This document shows, piece by piece, positions 11,644 through 23,600 of a stretch of 64,000 nt of DNA (position 1 is its first letter; each line of letters begins with the position of its first letter). Source of the DNA: Diplonema papillatum (lineage: Eukaryota > Euglenozoa > Diplonemea > Diplonemida > Diplonemidae); contig JAPJBO010000352.1 in the NCBI GenBank assembly GCA_030068145.1, positions 1-64,000 on the forward strand, in the 5' to 3' direction. The translations under genes were made by a program, and so were the position numbers. Under the pieces are notes generated by a model. The model was not told the DNA's origin and made no database searches. It saw only the letters and a program-made list of their open reading frames with translations.

Positions 11644-14600
11644 ATGGAAGGCGGCGCACTGCCGGTGGTTCCTGTCCCGGACGCCCTGAAGTCGTTCATC
11701 AACAGCGACGTGCTCTACGTGCGGCTGGTGGACAAGGTCACGTCGAAGAAGCGACGCCAGCGTCGGGTCGTCGCCCTGACGGGCAACAGCATCGTCCTCG
11801 CAGACCCGAAGAGCGGGACGGTCAAACGATTCCTGACCTCAGATGAGACCGTCGCACTCCTCTGGCAGGACGTGCCTCGGAAACAAGGCGGAACAGAGAA
11901 GCACATCGTCATCAAAGTAGAAGGCGAACACGATGTCGCTCTCTGCCAAGTCGACGACAAGCGCAATCCTGCCAACGCCCACCCAGCGGACACCGAACTC
12001 CTGCAGAAGCTTCCAAGGTGGTTTGCGTGGAACACCGGCAGGGAGCTGCCGGTCGTGCAAATGCCGCTCGAGCACGACATCATCGAAGAGTCGGACCGAG
12101 TGCGCAAACCGGGCTATGAGTTGAAGCGCGACAGGCTGCTGGAGGCGATCCACGAAGCCGCGAAGCGTCGGCGCGCCGCCGACAAGAGCACGTCGCAGCT
12201 CTCGGTCACCCCGTCCCTGACCGCCAGCCGCGCCCCGAGCGGGTCGAGCTCCACGCTGACGGCCTACGAGCCCCACCACCACCAGCCGGCGCAGTTCCTC
12301 CCGCCCCACTGCTCGCCGTCCTCGTTCGCGGCCCCTCGCCCGGCGCTGAGCTTGCTGCCTCAAAACCAGCCGCAGCCGGCGCCCTACCGTCCGCCGTACC
12401 CAGCCCGCGAGGTGAGCCCGCCCGACTACATCCCGATGGTGTCCGACTACATACCGCCGCACCCCGAGCACCATTTCACCACCCACCACAACCAGCCCTA
12501 CAGCACCGTGCCGCTGTCGCTGCCGAGGCAGGCCAGCGCATCCCCGCACGAAAGAGGCTACTCGACCTCACCTCACGACGCCGGGTCCAGCCAGCGGGGG
12601 AGAGCCGCTCCCCAGCAGCAGCAGCAGCAGTACCACCACCCAGGGTCGGTCTACACCAGCAGCCCGGGGTCGCCCGAGACGTTCATCCGCGCGACTTCGC
12701 ACAGCCAGCAGCAGACGTCGCCGGGGAGGTCGTCGATGTCGCCCGGGCGGGGCGCCGTGCAGAGCGCGTCTCCCCCCTTCAGCACGCCGCCCCGGGATCC
12801 GTCGGCGCCGCGGCCGCCGTCCACCCACCGCAGCCCCACCCAGTCTCCAGTCGCAACCCAAGTCCACCAGCACCAGCCGGCGCAGCAGGCGCAGCAGCAG
12901 CAGTTCGGGTTCCCGTCGACGTACTCGCCGTACCTCCCCAGGTACCCCGCGGAAGAGCCGGTCGTCCAGCAGTACGCGAGCTACGGCGGCAGCCCGCGGG
13001 TGCACAACTTCAAAAGCGTGTCGGCGAGCCCCCCCATGCCCACCCACGCGTCCCGCCTGCCGCCGACCGGAACCACCGCCCGGTCCGCGTCCGGCGGCAC
13101 CCCTCGGCAGAGCGAATCGCCCGCCGCGGCAGACGCCACCCCCCCCGCCGAGCAGCTGCACCTGTACGCGGACAGGCGTTCGCCGCCCGTTGCCGGCGGC
13201 CCCAGCCGCAGCCCGTCGCATGACGCCTTCCCCGCGCTGTCGGCGACCCCGGTGAGCATCACGCTCGCGGGCCGGCGCCGCAGCCGCAGCCGCAGCGCGA
13301 CCAACGACAGCCCGTCGCCGGTGCGCGGGCGGCTGGCGCCCAGCTTCGACCCGGCCCCGTCGGACGACCAGTGCTTCTACTGCCACTCGCCGGCGCAGCG
13401 GACGCACGCCACGTCATTCACCGACCCCCACCCCGGGCTGCCGGAAAGCTACGCGCTAAAGATATCAGGGCTCGAAGCGCAGGTGGACCACCTGTCGAAG
13501 GCCCTCCGCGACGTGCACGCGCACCTCGCGTTTGCCCGCCCCGTCACAGTCTCCCGCGACGGCGCCGCTGTGCCGCCCTCGTTCCAGAGGGCGAGCCTAG
13601 GGGGCGCCAGCCCGCCCGAAAACGTGCGCGAAGCCGACGGATCGCCGGCGCCGTCCAGCCCGCGGCGGCAGTCGCCCCCGCGGTCTGCGCACTCGACGCC
13701 GTCGAACCGCGAGCCCAGCGGCAGCCCGGACTCGCCCCGCCTTCGAGCGTCGCCGCCCCGGTCGCCGCCCCGGTCGCCGCCGCCGCCGGCGCCGCTGCTC
13801 GCCGACGAGCCGCGGACGCCGACCGAGCCGCCGTCGGGCGTCGACGACCGCGCGCTGATCATACCGGCCGGCAAGTACGTCGGCCCGTTCCCGCCGAACA
13901 GCCCGGTGGTCGTCGTAGACGGGCGCGACGGGGTCCGGCGCGTCGTCATCACGCCGGAGCCGGACGTGAGGGAGCCAAGGCTGTTCTGCATCCGTATGCG
14001 ATCGGTCCCTCGTACTAACAGTCCCTACTTTTGCTAGCCAACTAGCCAATACAAGGTTGAATATACACGAACGTGTACAACAAAGTATATTCCCCTCCGC
14101 CTCCACTATTTACATCTTCTTCGAGAAGACAGGATGCTAGCATAGATGCATGAAAGGTAGACTTCTGAACATTAAGCTAAGTTTGTCTCTCCATACTGCT
14201 TGTTTGTGCTGCCTCGTATACACATAAATATGCACACCCCTTTTATGCTGCGAATTAACGCTGTTCGGCGGGAACGGCCGGCCGGTCAGCGCCTTGTCAT
14301 CGACGCCCGACGGCGACTCGTCGGCGAGCAGCGGCGCCGGCGGCGGCGATCGGGGCGGCGACGCCCGAAGGCCGGGGGGAAAGGACCCGGGATTTTGAAA
14401 GTCGCCGGGTGACGCGCGACGAGGTCCGGCGCGTCGTCATCACGCCGGAGCCGGACGTGAGGGAGCCAAGGTTGTTCTGCATCCGTATGCGATCGTTCCC
14501 CCGCACAAATAGTCCCTACTTTAGCCGATAGTAGTTGGCAACACTGAATTTATACAACGAACGCGTACACCAAAGCAGTCTTCCCCCCGCCTCCACTATT

Positions 14601-17600
14601 TACATCTTCGAAACAGATCAGGGTGAAGATGCTAGTATCGATCATGCATGAAAGGCGCAGGGTTCTGTCTGAACATTAAGCCAACGTTTGCCTCTCCGTA
14701 GTGCTTAATTGTGCTGCCTCGTATACACATAAATACGCACACCCTTTTTTACGATGCTGCGAATTAACCCATTCAACGAAGGTCACCCGGAGACTTCGAA
14801 ATCCCGGATCCTTTCCCTCCCGCCTTGACAACCTCTCTCTCTGTGGCTCTCGTCTTTCGGCGAACATCCCAGAAACACAACAAGTTTTGGCAGCCGCTGC
14901 TTAACAAAATGTGGTTCATGTACTTAAAAGAACTCAATGCTTAACAACTGCCGAGAAATCTGACCACCCCTTCGCGCGGATTGCCCCGGCATGGACGTGG
15001 GAGCGGAACAAGACCTGGGGAGTACCGACGTTTTATGCGTTGGTAGCGTGGCTGTCGGACATGCAATGGACCGAGAACGGGCAGGCGTCAATGGGGTGGA
15101 GCTTGCGATCGACTTTTTGAGCTCTTCTCGGGCCTCAGCATGCCGCTGCACGGGAATGCGCCGAAGGGGGTGAGAGAACGGGGAAACGTCCTGCGCTGCA
15201 TGATGAGCGCGTTGGACAAGCTGGCGGCACAGCAAGGGCTGGGAAGCTGCATGAGAGGAGAGAGGGTGTGCCCGACGACGTCGCTGTCGTTCATGGGCAT
15301 CACGGGGATATCGGGTATACGGCCCAGGCCACGCTTTCGCGAGGCACACACGGGGACGATACTTGAGGAACAAGTGAAAGGAAGCGATGTAGGGACGCAG
15401 TGCCCGACGTACCCTGACTGGACGATCGGGAGAGCGGCGAGGTGGGCCCTGCCTGCCCCACCACAACTGCACCCAGACCCCGTGCATATGCCGGGTGTCG
15501 GTATAGAGAAGGCACTCGTCACGTGCGCGACCCATCACAAAGGGAAGTGTGAGGCGTGCAGAGCACTCGTCCGAAGGGACGTTCCCACGGTAGAGATGTG
15601 CTGCCGGCACCATCACCACGCGAACGATGGGCAGCCGATCGCGGTGTGCACAGAGCACAGCACGACGAAGTGCGGCGAGTGCAAGACGGCGGCGGCGTGT
15701 TGCCGCAGCGGGCATCATGCCTGCCGCACGCATGGCAGAGGGACCTGCCAAGAGTGCAAAAGGCTCCCTACGCTGACGCAGAGGCGACCGGCGGCATGTT
15801 GCAGCCGCGGCCACCACCAGTCCAACAAGCCGAACGTCGAGTCAACCCCCGGACGCAACAAGAAGAAGAGGCCCTCCTCACCCACCCAGGTGGGTGTACA
15901 GCGGGAAACGCCAGTAGGAAAGCGAGCGGCGCGAGCGCCGCTCGCGGCAACTAAAAAGGAGACGGCGACGACCGCACGGGCGACCAAGAGGCCGCCACCA
16001 ACGCCAGGAACCAGCGAACGACCAGCGCTGAAGAAGAGGGTGCTCGGCACCCCGAAGGAAGGCCTGATCGCCGGCCGCAAGCGGAAGAAGACGAAGGCGA
16101 CCACCCCCGACTCAGGGGTGCAACGAAGGAAGAAGAAGGTACCGAGGGCAAGCAGCTCTCAGAAACGACCGGGGACCACGGGCACACCAATGCCCTCGAA
16201 AGTGAAAAATGGACACACGTGCCCGCCCTCGTACTCGCCGACTCAGTCGATCTACATCTGAATGACACCTCAACCACAATATGTTGTCGACAACAAACAA
16301 GTAAAAGAATAAAACAAAACTACGCATTTCTTTCATATCCGATACCCTTTTGCAGGAAACGGCTCCGAACAGCCGGAGCAGATCGAAGGATCCGCGTCGC
16401 CGAACGACGCCCGGGCGCACGAGAGGCACGCCCGGCTGGCGGCGCAAACCGCGGAACCCGCGAACGAGCACCAGATCGACTCGTTTTTGGTGAAGCTCGA
16501 CCGCCCGCCGCCGCCGCCGGCGATGCCCGAGCCGGCAAGCCCGGCGGCTTCGGCCCCGCTGCACGACCGCATCGCCGCCGCGGTGCGCGAGGCGGCCGGC
16601 GGCCCGATGGGCTCATCGGGGCTGCTGTCCCTCGACGACGAGCTGCCGCCGCAGATCCGGGGCAAGCCGATCAACCTGAACCCCAGCACCATCATTGGGT
16701 CGCCGGCGCCGCCGCCGCACGGCGCCGGCGCGGGGCCCGCCGCCGGGCAGCTCGTTTCGCGGGACGCGACCCTCCGGGACAGCACCGCCACCCGCGACGA
16801 CAGCCCGTGGGAGAACACGCCGCGGGTGCTGCCCATTTGCGCGCGGGAGCCGGCGGGGGGGTCGCGGGAGGTCGCGCTCCGCGGCGCTGCGGACATCGAC
16901 GACGACGCCTCCGACATCCGCGTCGTGAACGAGTGCTTGGTACGCCGGGAGGGCCCTCTCTTCTTTTTTTTATCACCGCGTGCAAATGTGTGCGGAAACT
17001 GAACCGGCCGGAATCGGACCTTCTGATCATGACCAATGCCCATTTGTAACCTCTGCTGTGTCACACTGACTACCGCATTGCCAGTACTAGCGAGAAAAGT
17101 GTCGGTCATTTGGTGCCCCGGCACTTTTGCTGAAAAGAGCTAACTGTATGGGGGGGCGTACGTGGATATTGAGAAACCGCAAACAAACGGCGACGAATGC
17201 TCGTAGTCTACCTTGTCTCAACGCGTTATGAATGAAGGAGACGATGATCACCTGGAGACACTACCCACCCGGGATTCATGATGAACATTCATGATGAATG
17301 AGAGAAGCAGGAGTCTGCCCAAACTAAGCTAAGCTTGTTCCCCCCACCCTCAACAAGTCCGTCTACCACAATCATGCACTAAGCCCCACGAAAAAAGCAA
17401 CAGCAAAAGGTCAAAAGTACATCAATTACACTCATACGGGATCGTCAACATAAATGCAACCCAAACCAGGACGAACTAGCAGCCCGCCGCCTGCAAATTG
17501 GGAGGATGCCCGAAGCGGAAGTGCGGCAGCTGCAGCAAAGGCAACCCCTCCAGCAGCACCAACAACAACAACCACCGACGAAGCCGCAACCCGGTGAGGT

Positions 17601-20600
17601 GTGCCATTCTTGCTCGCGCTGTCATTTGACCTCCACCCGGCTGGGCAGAGGGCCACAATCCCTCATGGGCTCATTCCTGATCCCATTATTCAAAAGAGAC
17701 CGTTTAGCAGCGTTAGTGTTGATGGTGTGTGGGCCTTTGAAGCGTAGATGATGCCTCTCGCGCTGCTCCCCTTGAGGTTCCTGGCTCACGCCAAAGCGCC
17801 GCCACCCGGCTTAAGGGGTTGCGGCATCAGGTGTGGGCCAGGGCCAGGGACTGTCCGGAGGGGTCACCACTCACCGGCAGTAGTGTTGATGGTGATCCGT
17901 ATCTATAGAATCCGGAAAGAACTCAGCACTACCCCAGCAAGAACCAGGGACAGAACGGGGCGAAAACCTGGCACAAACCTGGGGTCTAACAGGAACTACG
18001 CACATGCACATATACAAGCTGCTGGTTGTCGCGGCAATTATTCGGTCACTTCCGTCTTCGTCCCTTGAAGATGAAGCGAGCACTCTGTCAATCGCAAATT
18101 CGATGCGGGCGATGTCCGGGTGAGCCTCACGTCCCTTCTTTTAGCTTGTATCACCCGCTTGTGCCAGCTTGACACCACTCGACGTAGTCGCCCGAGTTCC
18201 GCAGGGGAGCAGCAGTGCTGCAGTGCTTCGGAAACGCTGTTGCCCGAGGAAAGGTGCAGGTGAGTGCCGCCACCTCCGCTTTGCGATGTCGCAGCGATCG
18301 CTCCTACCGCTGGTGGGTTTCTCCTCCGACTGCTTTCTCTAAAGGGGGGGGTCGAATGAATGAAAGAACTCAATGCTTAACAACGAACGATTTAAAAGCT
18401 ACAGTTTCTGTACTTTATTGGCTGCTCACGCGGCCGGTAAAGGGCGCCCGGAATTCATCCAGGACAAACACCCTCCAAAACACAACAGCGGTACCCATCC
18501 GCGAAAAGAACGCGGGCTACCCGTAGCTCCGTCAAAATGGACAGGATTAACGCCCTGATCCAGGAAGCGCGCGGGATGGCGGAACGCGCCAACCGCGACC
18601 AGCTGGATGCCGTTTTCGGCATCCTCGACGTCGCCACGACGCTGCTCCGGCGTCAGATCGAGGCGAACAGCGGGGAGCCGGAGCAACAACGGCCGCCACT
18701 GCAGCAACAGCAGCAACCGAAGCAGCAGCAGCAGCAACCGAGGCAGCAGCAGCAGCCAGAAGCAGCAGCGGCAGCAACCGAAGCAGCAGCAACCGCAGCA
18801 ACAACCGCAGCAACAACCGCAACAGCAACAGCAACAGCAACAGCAAACGCAGCAGCGCCGCCCGCAGGAGCAGCAACAACCACAACAGCGGCCCCGGCAG
18901 GGGTACGCGCCCACCTGGGCAGAAGTGACCAGGCGGCCCCCGCCACCCGGTAAAATCGACGCCGCCGACTGGGACGCGCCGGTACTCCCCTCCCCCGACT
19001 TCGAAGCTGTCGAAGCTGGCCTCTGGGTCGCCCCGAGCGCCGCCGCAGCCGAAGAAGCGAAGGGTCCCGCAGCAGATGCGGTGGACGTCGCAGAGCGCGA
19101 CGGGAAGCGGGTGCGCCTCGGCGTGCTGTGCCGGGAGGCCTTCGACGACGCACGCCGGGGCCCAGTGCTGCTGGAAGGCGGGCGGGTACAGGATATGTAC
19201 CTGTGGGCGGGCGGCGGGCCGGTATGCCAGCGGGGCCAGGTGAAGGTCCAGAAGATGCCCGTCGGCGCGGTGAAGCCGAACGCCGCGACGACGGTACTGG
19301 CCTTCGTCGTGGCCAGGAAGCACGCCTCGCCGGAGACCTGGGAGTGCGTCGAGAGGGACCCGCGCACGGCCCTGACTCGCCTGTGCCGGAGGGCTGTCAA
19401 GACGGCCCTGAAGACGGAGGTCCGCGTCCCCGACGACGCCATGTGGGGCGTGTCGTCGCAGCAGGGGAGGCGCGAGCTGGTCGTGCGGGTGCCCCGCGCG
19501 CAGGCCGAAGCGATCCTGGCCAGCTCCGGCCGGGACGGCGGATTCTGGCGGTCGACGGAGAAGGCCTGCCGGGACGCCATGCCGGTGGTCGCCCTGCAAA
19601 AGGGGGTCACGAGGGCGGTCGCGCTGGCGGTAGCTGAGCGGGCAGGCGCGGCGGCAGCCGGTCTCGTGCTCACGGGCAGCCGCCTCCTCGTGCGCGCACG
19701 CAGCGGCGCTGTGCTGGAGGAGGTGCGTGCGGCGGCCGCCGAACACGCTGCTGCCCCCCTCGAGTCGAAGCCGCGCTTCCTCGTGGTGGGTGCGACGCCG
19801 CGGGAGCACGAGGCGGACGTCGAGTACGTCCTGCGGGAGGCCGGCTGGCAGGTCGACGTCGCCACGTCGTTCCTGCGAAGTGGGGCCCGGGTTTGCGTGG
19901 TGACGTCGGCGGCCGACCCTCCCTTCAGGGTGCTGCAGCGGGAGGGGGCACCCGACCTCCGGGTAAACCCGTACGACGGAGGTGAGCTGCCGAGGGAGCG
20001 GCGCAGGCGGCTCGCTGCCGCCCCCAGCGGGAAGCGGCGGATGCGGCTGCCGGCGGCGGAGGTGGACGAGCTACCGCAGCCGGCGGCCCCGCCAGCGGAC
20101 GCGGCCGGACAGAAGAAGAGGAAGACGCCGGAGCCGGCAGCGGACGGGCCGGAACCCGCTGGGGACGATGTCCCAATGGACGGTGCAGAGGCGGGCGGGC
20201 ACGTCCACGCCTTCGGGAGCCCGGCGAAGGCCACCGCCGGTTTCTCCTGCGCCCTATGCGGGAAGAAGAAGGCGAAGGGCCAGATCCGCACGACATGCGA
20301 GGGCTGCAACGTCGGCGCGTGCAAGGCGTGTGCGGGTTGACTGCCACCGCGACCCGTCCCCGGCGCCAGTTGTGGCCCCGCCAGGCCGGTGCAGGCCGCC
20401 CAGCGCGTGAGTCCCAGCACGCAGTTCGACGATGGAGCAGGCGAAGGTGGTGGCGATCCCTCTTCTTCTTCTTCTTCTTTTTGCCCCCCTCTCTCCCACA
20501 ATGCGCCAGGCCTCATTAGCCCGGGAAATTTACCCGCAGCGCACAAACAATCCCCCCACAAAGGCCAGCGTGCCTGCGGGGGGGGCCCTGTCAGGGTGGA

Positions 20601-23600
20601 GGGAGCAATCCCCGGACTAAGCTTCCAGACGATCCCTCGGGATCTTCTGGACAGACTGAGCCGAGTACCCGAGCTTGGGCCGAAAGCCACTTGGAGGAGG
20701 CTGGGGGGAGAACAAAGCAGAGAGACCCAGCAGTGGGGACACGCCTACCGACAGGGCGGACCCCCGGTCAGACTGGAACGGGGTATCCCCGAGGGGCCCC
20801 TGAAAGAAGCGGCGGATCTCATACGTGACCGTCTCGGGTGGGAACCGGACCAGTTGCTGGCCAACTGGTACCGGAGGGGAGTGGGGATCAACCCCCACAA
20901 AGACCAGAGAGAACTGGGTCCGAGGGTAGCGACCATATCGCTCTTGAGCGACACGGTCATGGAGTGGGAGAGGGGGAGCCGGAGAGTGAGAACCCCCCTG
21001 CCGGTCGGCACACTGTGCCACATGGAAGGCGAGGCCAGGAGCCTGTGGACACACGGGATTCGTCCCGATGATGTCGCACGCGACCGGGTCTCGCTCACCT
21101 ACAGGGCCGTGCGCGAGGCCGCCTCCCAACGTTTGCAAGGCCGGGACACCCCGCAAGAAACTCCCCCCATGCCCCCCCCGCCCCGCCCTCAGGCGTCCTC
21201 CCCACCCCCCCAGCAACAGTTCAGCCCCGCGCCACGTACTGACTTGTGTAATCGCCAAAGAACTCTTATATCTATTAAGGAAACTACTAGACAGCAGCTG
21301 TTAAGCGCTGGAGACATCGAACAGAACCCGGGCCCCGGCCGCACGGAGATGAAGTTCGCGACGTTGAACGTAACTAGCTTACTTCAATATCTCCCAGCGG
21401 CCGACGCGGTGGAAGCGGATCTTCTCTGCTGCCAGGAGGTGACACTCCTTCCGTGCAAACGGGCGCAGGCGGAGGAATACCTGCGGAAATGGTGCTGCCA
21501 CTGGGGCCTGCCGCCTCCCGGAAGACTCTGTAGAAACTCCGGTAGTCGCTCGACGGTGAACGCCGCGAACGGAGGGCTCTCCACTCTAGTACTGAGACCG
21601 ATACCTGCGTACGATACGATGACGGCGCTCTCGCACGCAGCAATACGGTCCCCGGACCGAGTGAGCCATACGGTAGTAGCAACAGGGGCCGGCAACACGT
21701 TCGTGCACGTGTTCAATGTCTACTGCCCTTCCGGAAACGGGAGGGCGGAGAGCGAGGAGCGTGAGGACATGCTGGAGAAGATCCTCTTCGCAGCGGCAGA
21801 TAGCCTCGGTGACGTCCCCATAATGGTGATGGGTGACCTGAACACGGAAGAAGACCGGTCCCCTGTGCTGCGGAAGGCACTAAGGAACGGATGGTCCGAC
21901 GCAGCGGAACTGCACCATGCGCGTACCGGTGACACACCGCCACCACCGACCTTTACCAGCGCCCGGACGACAGGCACGAGGATCGACCGCATACTCCTCA
22001 ACCGAATAACGACGGGAGCTTTCCGTCAATGCGTCACCACCGCGGTGAACGTACCGGGACACCGGCTCGTGACAATGACCCTGGACATTGCGGCGCTGCG
22101 CCAAATCGTGTGGCGATTTAAAGTACCGCGGGAAATCCCTACCGAGGGGGGACCCAAGTGGGGCCTCTCGGACACAGAAGCTAACAGGGAAGCCGTACAG
22201 AGACTGACCAACTCCGATTTCGCAGAACGGCTGGCAGCACAGCGAGTGGAAGAGGCCTGGCTCGAGTGGTCACGAGTCAGTGAGCAGTACTTGCAGGATG
22301 CCTTCGGAATCCCTGCGGAAGAAAGGGGAAGGAGTACCGGCCGGGGGATAAAGACGTCGCCTAAGAGAGTCTGTATCACGGCAAGCACTGCGAGCGACGG
22401 GTCGGGGGCGGCGAACAGCAGACAGCTACGGCTCCGGAAGGCCATCCACAGGATGGAACGCATCTGCAGCTACCTTGCGCAGCGACGCGGGCCGGAGGCA
22501 GTTCCGCATGAAGTATCCCGTTGCTGGCAGAACAGCAGACGGCTGGCACAGGCGTGCATGAAAGGTGGCCAATGGACAGAAGGATTCCCGGATCATGAGG
22601 AGGCGAAGCAGCTTCTCACGGCATTGCGGGAAGAGACGAGTAGGCTCGGAAGGGAAGGATCGGCGGCCAGGTTTACGAAGTACCGAGACAAGCTGAACGA
22701 GAGGGCCGATGCGAGCAGACGATGTCTGACAACCATCTGCGCCGGACGCGCTGAGCCGTCGGGGGTGTTGCGAACGGGGGCGGGTGTGACTGCAAATGTT
22801 GACGAGATGGACGAGGCGCTGAACACTGCGTGGGACCCTATCCTGCGTAAGTACAAGGACGGGCCAGAGCCGGAGTACGAGCCGTTTCGGGATCGGTTCC
22901 AGGATCACATCGGCCCACACTTGATGGAAGCCGGAACAATCACGGGGGAGGAGCTGCGAATTCTGCTGAGGAAGAAGCCGAAGAAAAGCGCGTCAGGGGT
23001 GGATGGCTGGCGTATGGCTGAACTGCGGGAGTTGCCGCTCCCCCTGCTGAATGCACTTGCAGACGTCATGAACCTGGTCGAAGCGACTGGGGACTGGCCG
23101 GCAAGCATGACAACTGCGCTGGTGTCGATGGTGCCGAAAGATGAGAGCCAAGACCCGCTGCACACGAGGCCGATAACCGTCACATCCGCCGTGTACCGCT
23201 TGTGGGCCTGCCGCAGGCTTGCGGACATTGTCCTGTGGCAGGAGGGGTGGATCGAAGAAGGACAGAAAGGCTTTCGGCCGGGCCACCGGATCGAGGACGT
23301 CTTGATGGAGATAGGGCTCGAGGTGGAGGACGCCTTGCTGGACGGAGAGCCGCTCTACGGAGTGGCGCTGGACTTCCGGAAGTGTTTCGACATGGTCCCG
23401 CGAGAGGTAGTGCTACGCTTGGCTGAGGACTTAGGACTGCACGGTCGGGTTCTCAAGCCGCTGAGGGCGATTTACAGTCTGCTCGCGAGACGCTTCAAGT
23501 TGCCGCTAGGGGTGGGCAGGGAGTTTAGTGTGACCAACGGTATCCTTCAAGGGTGCCCTGTGTCCGTCATACTCATCAATGCCCTGCTGTCGGTAGTGAT

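Noticed and set aside
11644..12050. Firm assignment of a PH domain
   Set aside because: The strand pattern is suggestive, but no diagnostic residue could be identified by eye, so it is mentioned only as a possibility.
18426..20690. 754-residue minus-strand frame opposite LINE ORF1
   Set aside because: Shadow of a GC-rich plus-strand gene. It is Cys/Leu-rich over the CAG tract and has no recognisable domain.
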